From contig DJYQ01000007.1 in the NCBI GenBank assembly GCA_002450165.1, positions 34,146-44,053 of the forward strand: DNA of 9,908 nt, in the 5' to 3' direction. This DNA is from Prevotellaceae bacterium UBA6974 (GTDB taxonomy: Bacteria; Bacteroidota; Bacteroidia; Bacteroidales; Bacteroidaceae). The first letter of the stretch is position 1, and every line of letters starts with the position of its first letter. Position numbers and translations under genes: made by a program. This document shows, in pieces, positions 1 through 6,366 of the stretch. The notes beneath the pieces were generated by a model. It searched no databases. It was not told where the DNA came from and saw only the letters and a list, made by a program, of their open reading frames with translations.

Positions 1-78
1 CTCAGACGACAGTCCCAGATAATGGTACAGATGCGTCATATAGATGTTTTTCCTGCCAAATAACCAAAATTTTGCCAT
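1..78 (-). other. Possible 5' end of a minus-strand gene running off the left edge
   Basis: On the minus strand an ATG at 78-76 opens a frame that stays open to the window edge. It gives 26 residues beginning MAKFWLFGRK and including MTHLYHYLGLSSE, which reads like ordinary protein. I do not recognise the family. The plus strand is also open here in two frames. One ends at the TAA at 61-63. The other ends at 96-98 and contains two CxxC pairs, so the tail of a plus-strand gene is an alternative. I found no TAnnTTTG box in the right place for a minus-strand gene. Sequence left of the window is needed to decide. Confidence 0.25.
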
Positions 79-84
79 GTAGGC

Positions 85-115
85 ATTGCAATTCGTAACT
101 TTTTTTGTATCTTTG
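85..115 (+). promoter_or_regulatory. Bacteroidetes-type promoter of the ATPase gene
   Basis: The -7 box TATCTTTG at 108-115 matches TAnnTTTG exactly. An ATTG at 85-88 serves as a -33 element with a 19-bp spacer. Transcription should start near 120-124, leaving a leader of about 20 nt before the ATG at 141. The box also explains why the in-frame TTG at 105-107 is not the translation start: it lies inside the promoter. Confidence 0.65.
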
Positions 116-140
116 TCACCGTAAATCATCCGATTTAGAT

Positions 141-1322
141 ATGTTAGAATCACTCTTTCGAACACATCAGTACCTTGTCGAGCACGTTGATGCTCCTGTC
201 CGTCGTGCATTAATGGACGAAATCAATTGGCGTGACAGACTCATAGGTATAAAAGGCAGCCGTGGGGTAGGAAAGACCACTTTCCTTCTGCAGTATGCCC
301 GGGAAAATTTCTCACTTCGTGATCGCAAGTGCCTGTACATCAACATGAACAGTTTCTATTTCCAGGGACACAGTCTTGTAGATTTTGCTGGGCAGTTCTA
401 CAAGTCAGGAGGTCAGGTCCTGTTGATAGACCAGGTGTTCAAACAGAGCAATTGGAGCCAGTCGCTCAGGGAGTGCTATGACAAATTCCCAATGTTGCGA
501 ATAGTATTCACAGGCAGCAGCGTCATGCGGTTGAAGGAAGAAAATCCCGAATTGAACGGAATATGCAGCAGTTATAATCTGCGCGGTTTCAGTTTTCGCG
601 AGTATCTCAACCTGATGGCAGGCACCAACTTGCGCCCATATACCCTGCGAGAGATAGAGAACCGACACGAACGCATAGCCCGCGAAGTAATGGCAGTATG
701 CGCCCCCGCCAAGCACTTTGCATCATACCTGCACCACGGATACTACCCCTTCTTTCTCGAAAAGACCAATTTCAGCGAAAACCTGCTGAAGGTCATGAAC
801 ATGATGATAGAGGTCGATGTCCTCCTTATCAAGCAGATAGAACTCAAATACCTTGACCGTATCAAGAAGTTGCTCTATCAGTTGGCAATCAGTGGAACAG
901 GAGCGCCCAATGTCAGTCAGCTGGCAGGAGACGTACAGACCTCCCGTGCCACTATCATGAACTATATCAAGTACCTCAGCGATGCACGGCTGATGAATAT
1001 GGTTTACCGCAAGGGCGAGGAATTTCCCAAAAAGCCTGCACGTGTCATGATGCATAACACCAACCTGATGTACGCAATGACTCCTGGCAAGGTAAACCGG
1101 CAGGATATGCTCGAGACTTTCTTCCAGAATGCCCTGTGGGGACGACATGATGTCAAGATGGGTGACCGCAGTTGTACTTTCCTGGTGGACGGAAATCAGC
1201 GTTTCCGCATTATGGACGAGGTTCCCCGCCGCAAGGCAACCGATGTGATATACGTCCGTGCAGACATAACCGAAGGCAGCGAGCAGGAGATTCCCCTGTG
1301 GCTGTATGGTCTCCTATATTAA
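141..1322 (+). CDS. AAA_14/DUF4143-type ATPase with substituted Walker B glutamate
   Basis: This is a 393-aa cytoplasmic protein of the COG1373-like AAA_14 plus DUF4143 family, whose cellular role is not established. The Walker A P-loop GSRGVGKT lies at residues 39-46. Walker B is VLLID at 93-97, and a sensor-1-like FTGSS is at 123-127. A winged-helix-like segment follows at about 238-290 (SQLAGDVQTSRATIMNYIKYL), then the family-typical C-terminus ending IPLWLYGLLY. After Walker B, family members normally have Glu (IDE); here codon 98 is CAG (Gln). The C-terminal restriction-nuclease-like strand, usually FEVGGK-like in Bacteroidales relatives as I recall them, reads FRIMDE. The protein may therefore bind ATP without turning it over normally. 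The ATG at 141 is chosen because the promoter -7 box overlaps the upstream TTG. There is no terminator before nifJ, so read-through is possible. The family call is firm; the function is unknown. Confidence 0.85.
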   Translation: MLESLFRTHQYLVEHVDAPVRRALMDEINWRDRLIGIKGSRGVGKTTFLLQYARENFSLRDRKCLYINMNSFYFQGHSLVDFAGQFYKSGGQVLLIDQVFKQSNWSQSLRECYDKFPMLRIVFTGSSVMRLKEENPELNGICSSYNLRGFSFREYLNLMAGTNLRPYTLREIENRHERIAREVMAVCAPAKHFASYLHHGYYPFFLEKTNFSENLLKVMNMMIEVDVLLIKQIELKYLDRIKKLLYQLAISGTGAPNVSQLAGDVQTSRATIMNYIKYLSDARLMNMVYRKGEEFPKKPARVMMHNTNLMYAMTPGKVNRQDMLETFFQNALWGRHDVKMGDRSCTFLVDGNQRFRIMDEVPRRKATDVIYVRADITEGSEQEIPLWLYGLLY

Positions 1323-1367
1323 AAAAACAACAGAAACAAATACAATAAAAAACATATAAATATAAAA
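1323..1367 (+). promoter_or_regulatory. A-rich leader upstream of nifJ
   Basis: The 45-base gap is almost all A with some T and C and only one G. This is typical of Bacteroidetes translation initiation regions, which rely on A-rich, unstructured leaders instead of a Shine-Dalgarno sequence. I could find no convincing TAnnTTTG box here or in the last 150 bases of the ATPase gene. nifJ is therefore either co-transcribed with the ATPase or uses a promoter I cannot recognise. Confidence 0.35.
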
Positions 1368-4300
1368 ATGGCAAAAGAAAAGAAATTTGTGACATGGGAC
1401 GGTAACACCTGTGCAGGACACATAGCCTATATGTTCTCCGAGGTAGCCGCTATCTATCCTATTACTCCGTCATCCCCAATGGCAGAGCATGTTGACGAAT
1501 GGGCCGCTCAGGGTCGTAAGAACCTCTTCGGCGACACCGTTTTGGTACAGGAAATGCAGTCCGAGGCAGGCGCAGCGGGTGCTGTTCACGGCTCCCTGCA
1601 AGCAGGCGCTTTGACCAGCACTTTTACAGCCTCTCAGGGCCTATTGCTCATGATACCCAACATGTACAAGATAGCTGGCGAACTGTTGCCTTCAGTATTC
1701 CATGTCAGCGCCCGTACCGTTGCTACACACTCACTCTGTATCTTCGGTGACCACAGCGACGTTATGGCATGCCGTCAGACCGGTTTTGCAATGCTTGCCG
1801 AAGGTTCGGTTCAGGAAGTTATGGACCTTTCAGCCGTAGCACACCTTTCGGCACTCGAAGCCCGCGTACCGTTTATCAATTTCTTTGACGGTTTCCGCAC
1901 ATCTCACGAATATCAGAAGGTCGAGCTTATCGAGGACGATGATGTACGTGACCTTGTAAATCAGAAGGCACTCAGCGAATTCCGTTCGCGTGCGATGACT
2001 CCCGAGCATCCCGTAGCCAAGGGTATGGCCGAGAATCCCGAGACATTCTTCGCACACCGCGAATCATGCAACCGCTACTACGAAGCAGTACCTGCAATAG
2101 TAGAGAAATACATGGCAGCAATCAGCCAGCGCACGGGACGCAAGTACGACCTGTTCAGCTATTATGGTGCACAGGATGCCGAGGAAATTATCATAATGAT
2201 GGGATCTGGAACCGAAGCAGCACGCGAGGCAATTGACTACGCCAATTCCAACGGCAAGAAATACGGTTTGGTGTCAGTTCACCTGTATCGTCCGTTCTCG
2301 GTCAAGCACTTCCTCAATGCAGTACCCCAGACAGTCAAGCGCATAGCAGTCCTTGACCGTACCAAGGAGCCCGGAGCGAGCGGCGAGCCTCTGTTGCTCG
2401 ACGTCAAGGACGCCTTCTACGGAAGCGGTCGCACACCCGTCATCGTCGGAGGCCGCTATGGATTAGGCAGCGCCGATGTCACACCTACCATGATACTGTC
2501 CGTTTACGAGAATCTGGAGCTCAACGAGCCCAAGGACCATTTCACAGTAGGCATTGTTGACGACCTTACGTTCACCAGCCTTCCCCAGAAGGAAGAGATG
2601 GCCCTGGGCGGCGAGGGAATCTTCGAGGCCAAGTTCTTCGGCTTGGGCGCAGACGGTACAGTAGGCGCCAACAAGAACTCCGTAAAGATTATCGGTGACA
2701 ATACAAACAAGTACTGTCAGGCATACTTCTCGTATGACTCCAAGAAATCCGGAGGTTTCACCTGCTCACACCTGCGATTCGGTGATACCCCCATCCGCTC
2801 TACATACCAGATCAAGACACCAAACTTCGTTGCCTGCCACGTTCAGGCATATCTGCGTATGTACGATGTTTTGCGCGGCTTGCGTCCCAACGGCCAGTTC
2901 CTTCTCAATACTATTTTCGAAGGAGAAGAACTCGTATCCTTCCTCCCCAACAATGTAAAGAGGTACTTTGCCGACAACAACATCACCGTTTATTATATCA
3001 ACGCAACAAAGATAGCTCAGGAGATAGGTCTTGGTAACCGCACCAATACCATCCTGCAGAGCGCCTTCTTCCGCATTACACAGGTAATTCCTGTCGAACT
3101 CGCCGTCGAGCAGATGAAGAAGGCCATTGTCAAGTCCTATGGCAAGAAAGGTCAGGACGTTGTTGATATGAACTATGCAGCCGTTGACCGTGGCGGTGAG
3201 TACAAGACACTTGCTGTCGATCCAGCATGGAAGAACCTTCCTGCTGACGAGGCAGTCGTACGGGATGAGCCCGCATTCATTTCAAATCTGGTACGTCCCA
3301 TCAATGCACAAAACGGCGATCTGTTGCCAGTCAGCGCATACAAGGGCATCGAGGACGGTCAGTGGAATCAGGGTACAGCCGCATACGAGAAGCGCGGTGT
3401 TGCTGCCTTCGTTCCCGAGTGGAATCCCGACAACTGTATCCAGTGTAACAAGTGCGCGTTCGTATGTCCTCACTCATGTATCCGTCCGTTCGTCCTCACA
3501 GACGAGGAGAAGGCAGGTTTCGCCGGTCAGACCATTGAGATGCTTGCACCCAAGACCATGAAAGGCATGCACTTTGTACAGCAGGTTGGCGTCAAGGACT
3601 GTCTCGGTTGCGGTAACTGTGCCGACGTATGTCCTGGCAATCCCAAGAAGGGAGGCAAGGCACTCACGATGGTCGCTTACGACGACTCTTCGGCCAAGGC
3701 AGCTGCAGAAGCAGCCAACTGGGAATACTGCGTACATCAGGTATCCAACAAGCAAGATTTGGTTGATATCAAGCAAAGCCCGAAGAATGCAGGCTTCGCC
3801 AAGCCACTCTTCGAGTTCTCCGGTGCCTGTTCAGGTTGCGGCGAGACCCCATATGTCAAGCTCATCAGCCAGTTGTTCGGTGATCGCGAGATGGTAGCAA
3901 ATGCCACAGGTTGCTCATCAATCTACTCAGGCTCAATCCCATCTACCCCATACACAACCAACGAAAAGGGTCAGGGCCCCGCATGGGCAAACTCCCTGTT
4001 CGAGGACTTCTGCGAGTTCGGTATGGGTATGGTTCTTGCCAACAAGAAGATGAAGGCACGCATCACCGACCTACTCAACGGTGCAATCGCAGACGGACAG
4101 ACCCCTGCAGAGTTCAAGGAAGCAGCACAGGCTTGGATTGAAGGTCAGAACGATGCTGAGGCAAGCAAGGCAGCCGCAGCAGCCCTCAAGCCACTCATTG
4201 CAGCAGGCGCAGAAAAGGGATGCGAGATATGCAAGCAACTCAAGGAACTTGACCACTACCTCGTTAAGCGCAGCCAGTGGATTATTGGCGGTGACGGTGC

Positions 4301-4937
4301 TTCGTACGATATTGGTTACGGAGGTCTCGATCACGTCATAGGCAGTGGCGAGGACGTAAATATATTCGTTATCGACACCGAGGTTTACTCCAACACAGGC
4401 GGACAGGCATCCAAGGCAACTCCAATCGGCGCAATTGCGCAGTTCGCAGCCAACGGCAAGCGAGTTGGCAAGAAGGACCTTGGCCTCATGCAGGCTACAT
4501 ACGGCAACGTATATGTAGCACAGGTAGCAATGGGTGCCGATCAGAGTCAGTGCCTCAAGGCATTCCGCGAAGCCGAGGCATGGCATGGTCCCTCATTGAT
4601 TATTGCATACGCCCCATGTATCAACCACGGTCTCAAGGCCAAAGGTGGAATGGGCAAGAGTCAGGCCGAGGAAGCCAAGGCTGTCGAGTGCGGTTACTGG
4701 CATCTGTGGCGTAATAATCCAGCTTTGGCCGAAGAGGGAAAGAACCCGTTCCAACTCGACTCCAAGGAGCCCGATTGGGACAAGTTCCAGGACTTCCTCG
4801 AAGGTGAGGTGCGCTTCCTCTCACTCAAGAAGGCAGCACCAGCCGAAGCCCAGGAATTGTACGATGCCTGCAAGGCCGCAGCACAGCGTCGCTACAAGAC
4901 TTACATCCGCAAGACACAGGAAGATTGGAGCAAATAA
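1368..4937 (+). CDS. nifJ: Pyruvate:ferredoxin (flavodoxin) oxidoreductase
   Basis: This 1189-aa homodimer-type PFOR (EC 1.2.7.1) converts pyruvate, CoA and oxidised ferredoxin to acetyl-CoA, CO2 and reduced ferredoxin in the cytoplasm. It is full length for the family. Domains in order: the pyruvate-binding N-domain with YPITPSS at 30-36, a transketolase-C-like domain (about 260-410), the gamma-type domain (about 425-620), and the EKR segment with EKR at 674-676. A two-cluster ferredoxin domain follows, with Cys 690, 693, 696, 700 and Cys 745, 748, 751, 755. The thiamine-diphosphate domain has GDG at 975-977 and Asn1009 in YSNTGGQ. The proximal [4Fe-4S] cysteines C821, C824, C849 and C1084 match the four known in the Desulfovibrio africanus enzyme, allowing for small length offsets. 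All catalytic ligands are present. Codon choice is strongly C/G-ending (aag, gac, atc), as in highly expressed genes. It has its own terminator. Confidence 0.98.
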   Translation: MAKEKKFVTWDGNTCAGHIAYMFSEVAAIYPITPSSPMAEHVDEWAAQGRKNLFGDTVLVQEMQSEAGAAGAVHGSLQAGALTSTFTASQGLLLMIPNMYKIAGELLPSVFHVSARTVATHSLCIFGDHSDVMACRQTGFAMLAEGSVQEVMDLSAVAHLSALEARVPFINFFDGFRTSHEYQKVELIEDDDVRDLVNQKALSEFRSRAMTPEHPVAKGMAENPETFFAHRESCNRYYEAVPAIVEKYMAAISQRTGRKYDLFSYYGAQDAEEIIIMMGSGTEAAREAIDYANSNGKKYGLVSVHLYRPFSVKHFLNAVPQTVKRIAVLDRTKEPGASGEPLLLDVKDAFYGSGRTPVIVGGRYGLGSADVTPTMILSVYENLELNEPKDHFTVGIVDDLTFTSLPQKEEMALGGEGIFEAKFFGLGADGTVGANKNSVKIIGDNTNKYCQAYFSYDSKKSGGFTCSHLRFGDTPIRSTYQIKTPNFVACHVQAYLRMYDVLRGLRPNGQFLLNTIFEGEELVSFLPNNVKRYFADNNITVYYINATKIAQEIGLGNRTNTILQSAFFRITQVIPVELAVEQMKKAIVKSYGKKGQDVVDMNYAAVDRGGEYKTLAVDPAWKNLPADEAVVRDEPAFISNLVRPINAQNGDLLPVSAYKGIEDGQWNQGTAAYEKRGVAAFVPEWNPDNCIQCNKCAFVCPHSCIRPFVLTDEEKAGFAGQTIEMLAPKTMKGMHFVQQVGVKDCLGCGNCADVCPGNPKKGGKALTMVAYDDSSAKAAAEAANWEYCVHQVSNKQDLVDIKQSPKNAGFAKPLFEFSGACSGCGETPYVKLISQLFGDREMVANATGCSSIYSGSIPSTPYTTNEKGQGPAWANSLFEDFCEFGMGMVLANKKMKARITDLLNGAIADGQTPAEFKEAAQAWIEGQNDAEASKAAAAALKPLIAAGAEKGCEICKQLKELDHYLVKRSQWIIGGDGASYDIGYGGLDHVIGSGEDVNIFVIDTEVYSNTGGQASKATPIGAIAQFAANGKRVGKKDLGLMQATYGNVYVAQVAMGADQSQCLKAFREAEAWHGPSLIIAYAPCINHGLKAKGGMGKSQAEEAKAVECGYWHLWRNNPALAEEGKNPFQLDSKEPDWDKFQDFLEGEVRFLSLKKAAPAEAQELYDACKAAAQRRYKTYIRKTQEDWSK

Positions 4938-4960
4938 GCAAATCTTCTCAAGAAAATGCT

Positions 4961-4999
4961 AAAAAATGTCCGTGCTATTGTAGCGCGGACATTTTTTTT
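4961..4999 (+). terminator. Intrinsic terminator after nifJ
   Basis: The stem arms ATGTCCGTGC (4966-4975) and GCGCGGACAT (4983-4992) form ten pairs with one G-U. The loop is 7 nt. The left arm is preceded by an A run and the right arm is followed by a run of eight T (4992-4999), so the stem can extend through A-T pairs. It lies 23 bases after the nifJ stop. Confidence 0.9.
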
Positions 5000-5008
5000 A
5001 TAACTTTA
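4977..5008 (+). promoter_or_regulatory. Weak candidate promoter of the anti-sigma/STAS pair
   Basis: TAACTTTA at 5001-5008 matches TAnnTTTG except at the last base. An ATTG at 4977-4980 is placed 20 bp upstream as a -33 element. The -33 element would fall in the loop of the nifJ terminator. Start of transcription would be near 5015, just ahead of the TTG at 5027. The match is imperfect, so this is tentative. Confidence 0.35.
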
Positions 5009-5026
5009 TCGACCGAAAGCCAATAA

Positions 5027-5443
5027 TTGATCTGTATAGATAATCATTTTACGGTCATGATTGTACCTAATGACATAAATCAGTTGCCCTTGCTTAGGCA
5101 AACATTGCACCAGTACGGAGAAAGTATTGGCATAGAGGCGCATACACTCAAGAAACTCGAGGTAGCCCTCGAGGAAGCCGTCGTCAACATTATCAATTAT
5201 TCGCATGCAACACAAATAGAATTGGTCATCAGCCATACTGGAACCCAGTCAGTCAGCATCCAGCTTACAGACGACGGGATACCCTTTGATCCTACCAATG
5301 TCGAATGCGATATATCCAAAGCCATTGACGAACGTCAGTTAGGAGGCCTTGGAATCAGCCTGATGCATCAGATTTCGGACGAGCTTCACTATCAGCGTAT
5401 AAATGGAAACAATCAATTGGAATTAATCAAATACCTATTATAA
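5027..5443 (+). CDS. RsbW/SpoIIAB-like anti-sigma factor, serine kinase ATPase
   Basis: A GHKL/HATPase_c_2 protein of 138 aa, the kinase member of a partner-switching circuit. Such proteins phosphorylate a STAS antagonist on Ser and sequester a sigma factor or other target. Numbered from the TTG start, the N-box ALEEAVVNIINY spans about 47-58 with the ExxxN pair. The G1 box DDGIPFD is at about 82-88, and the glycine-rich ATP lid GGLGISLM at 106-113. An in-frame TAA lies directly upstream of the TTG at 5027. The alternative ATG at 5057 gives 128 aa but would cut into the first beta-strand. FTVMIVPN lines up with YIEMKVPA of Bacillus RsbW as I recall it, so I prefer the TTG start without being sure. 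The stop is 2 bp before the STAS gene, implying coupled translation. The target is unknown; Bacteroidales have no sigma-B, so it need not be a sigma factor. Confidence 0.85.
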   Translation: MICIDNHFTVMIVPNDINQLPLLRQTLHQYGESIGIEAHTLKKLEVALEEAVVNIINYSHATQIELVISHTGTQSVSIQLTDDGIPFDPTNVECDISKAIDERQLGGLGISLMHQISDELHYQRINGNNQLELIKYLL

Positions 5444-5445
5444 TT

Positions 5446-5748
5446 ATGCAGATAAACATTTTTTCCGACAATCAAGTTGTCCGTGTGAGCCTTGTGGGCG
5501 AATTGGACTCGAAAGCAACCACCGATCAGGTAAGCGAACTGAACAAAGTATTGGAACTGGCAGACAAGACATTGGAGATAGATTGCTCCCAACTGGCATA
5601 CATATCATCTGCCGGTCTCCGCTTCTTCATGCAGGTCAAGCGGGCTACCGAGACACAAGGCGGAACAATCCGCATAACCCACCTAAACGAGGACGTGGCA
5701 GAAATCTTCCGCATGAGTGGATTCCTCAGTATCTTTGACGTAGAATAA
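5446..5748 (+). CDS. STAS-domain anti-anti-sigma factor (RsbV/SpoIIAA-like)
   Basis: A 100-aa single STAS domain, the usual size for this family. The hallmark YISSAGLRFF lies at 52-61, with Ser55 at the position of phosphorylated Ser58 of SpoIIAA. The Asp usual before that Ser is Ser54 here, which is common in the YISSAGLR subgroup. The first strands carry VSLVGELDSKATT (14-26), and the C-terminal helix ends FRMSGFLSIFDV as in SpoIIAA. By family analogy the unphosphorylated form binds the adjacent kinase and releases its target; the kinase switches it off by phosphorylation. The PP2C/SpoIIE phosphatase that would reset it is not in the window. Translation is probably coupled to the upstream gene (2-bp gap). 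Confidence 0.9.
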   Translation: MQINIFSDNQVVRVSLVGELDSKATTDQVSELNKVLELADKTLEIDCSQLAYISSAGLRFFMQVKRATETQGGTIRITHLNEDVAEIFRMSGFLSIFDVE

Positions 5749-5830
5749 CTTCCACTGGAAAGACACCCCGTGGGATTACGTCCAACAGATGATGACCGCC
5801 ATCTCCCAGTTAGGATTCTTCGACGAATAA
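5744..5830 (+). pseudogene. C-terminal stub of an unidentified gene
   Basis: Directly after (and slightly overlapping) the STAS stop, in the frame two bases on, lies a 28-codon open stretch that ends in TAA and has no start of its own until a late ATG pair. Part of it reads WKDTPWDYVQQMMTAISQL, followed by GFFDE, and it looks like a natural protein C-terminus. A stop codon (5741-5743) bounds it upstream, so it is not a fusion to STAS. I infer it is the tail left when the rest of a gene was deleted. The strong terminator 35 bases on would then be that gene's original one. The family is not recognised. It could also be chance. Confidence 0.4.
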
Positions 5831-5865
5831 GTACAAGCATCAGGGCATACCTGCCCCCGATAACC

Positions 5866-5909
5866 AAGCGCTTGCTGACCAATCACTTCAGCAAGCGCTT
5901 ATATTTTTA
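5866..5909 (+). terminator. Intrinsic terminator with a perfect 13-bp stem
   Basis: The arms AAGCGCTTGCTGA (5866-5878) and TCAGCAAGCGCTT (5888-5900) are perfectly complementary around a 9-nt loop. They are followed by ATATTTTTA on the plus strand. On the minus strand no T-run follows, so it acts on plus-strand transcripts, ending the kinase/STAS unit. A smaller hairpin (GGGCA/TGCCC, 5843-5856) lies just before it. Confidence 0.9.
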
Positions 5910-6250
5910 TCCGATTTCTACGTAGTAACCAAAGTATCAAAACAGCCCTATGGCTGAAACGACAGAAATGAAAAACCCCGCTTACGCTAAAAAATATCCC
6001 TGTATTGCGATGGAATGCGCTAAACACCTTTTTTATGTTTTTCTGGGATGTGCTGCTGAGCCGTAGGCTGTTATAAGATGTCGGACAAGGATTGATAAGC
6101 TTGTTTATAAAGCTCTTGTACGATATTTTATAATTATTGCTCACAGAGCAGGCAGCATTGACCAGGGTTTTCTTTGTTTTTGTTTTGCATTTATTTTTCC
6201 ATTTCATGGGCAGTTTGCTGTACCGATTATACGTTTTAAGTATTTTTAAC
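5910..6250. other. Non-coding AT-rich stretch, no recognised feature
   Basis: About 340 bases with no plus-strand gene. I see short hairpins (AGCC/GGCT near 5944, GCTC/GAGC near 6142), pyrimidine-rich stretches around 6165-6200, and no tRNA, riboswitch or insertion-sequence end that I recognise. A 102-codon minus-strand frame (6207 to 5899) is open, but its Lys/Asn/Ser-rich composition and lack of recognisable motifs make it a doubtful gene. Confidence 0.5.
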
Positions 6251-6272
6251 TAAGTTTCAGGGGGGGCAAAAA

Positions 6273-6303
6273 TTTACAAAGTTATTTAAGATTAGTAGCT
6301 TTG
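6273..6303 (+). promoter_or_regulatory. Bacteroidetes-type promoter of the secreted-protein gene
   Basis: The -7 box TAGCTTTG at 6296-6303 matches TAnnTTTG exactly, and TTTA at 6273-6276 is a -33 element with a 19-bp spacer. The start of transcription should be near 6308-6311, giving a leader of about 57 nt to the ATG at 6367. The TTG within the box (6301-6303) opens the same frame as the gene but is not a credible start. Confidence 0.65.
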
Positions 6304-6306
6304 CTA

Positions 6307-6326
6307 TGCAATTTGCACAAATTGCA
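6307..6326. promoter_or_regulatory. 20-bp palindrome at the predicted transcription start, operator candidate
   Basis: TGCAATTTG (6307-6315) and CAAATTGCA (6318-6326) are exact inverse complements around a 2-base centre. The palindrome covers the predicted start site of the promoter just upstream, the usual place for a dimeric repressor to block initiation. If transcribed it could instead form a hairpin at the 5' end of the mRNA and affect its stability. The regulator is unknown. Confidence 0.5.
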
Positions 6327-6366
6327 CCCTGAAACGGGACAAAAAACGACAAAAATACTTTACTAC

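Larger units (their letters stand above)
6254..6335. repeat. Inverted repeat flanking the promoter of the secreted-protein gene
   Basis: GTTTCAGGG at 6254-6262 is repeated in perfect inverted orientation as CCCTGAAAC at 6327-6335, with 64 bases between. The arms enclose the whole promoter (6273-6303) and the start-site palindrome. Past the 9 perfect bases the arms share only a gapped GCAA. It could be a recombination site pair, a repressor-looping pair, or chance. Confidence 0.5.

Noticed and set aside
3..98. Plus-strand frame with CFSC and CRHC pairs, like a zinc ribbon
   Set aside because: Only about 30 residues are visible, other frames are equally open, and its stop overlaps the next promoter; treated as unproven.
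105..140. TTG start adding 12 residues to the ATPase
   Set aside because: The TTG lies inside the -7 promoter box (108-115 overlaps it), so it would not be in the transcript.
723..1148. 141-codon minus-strand frame inside the ATPase gene
   Set aside because: Complete overlap with a clear family protein on the other strand; no independent signal.
4071..4586. 171-codon minus-strand frame, Cys- and Leu-rich
   Set aside because: It is the antisense shadow of nifJ's codon-biased thiamine domain; no promoter and no protein-like motif.
1368..4937. Unusual fusion or insertion in nifJ
   Set aside because: All domains, iron-sulfur cysteines and thiamine ligands sit at the expected places and the length is normal.
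5526..5882. 118-codon minus-strand frame over the STAS gene and terminator
   Set aside because: Arg/Ser-rich shadow of the STAS gene, running from the terminator region into it; no motif.
6301..6366. TTG start adding 22 residues to the secreted protein
   Set aside because: It lies in the -7 box TAGCTTTG and would bury a perfect signal peptide behind a polar extension.
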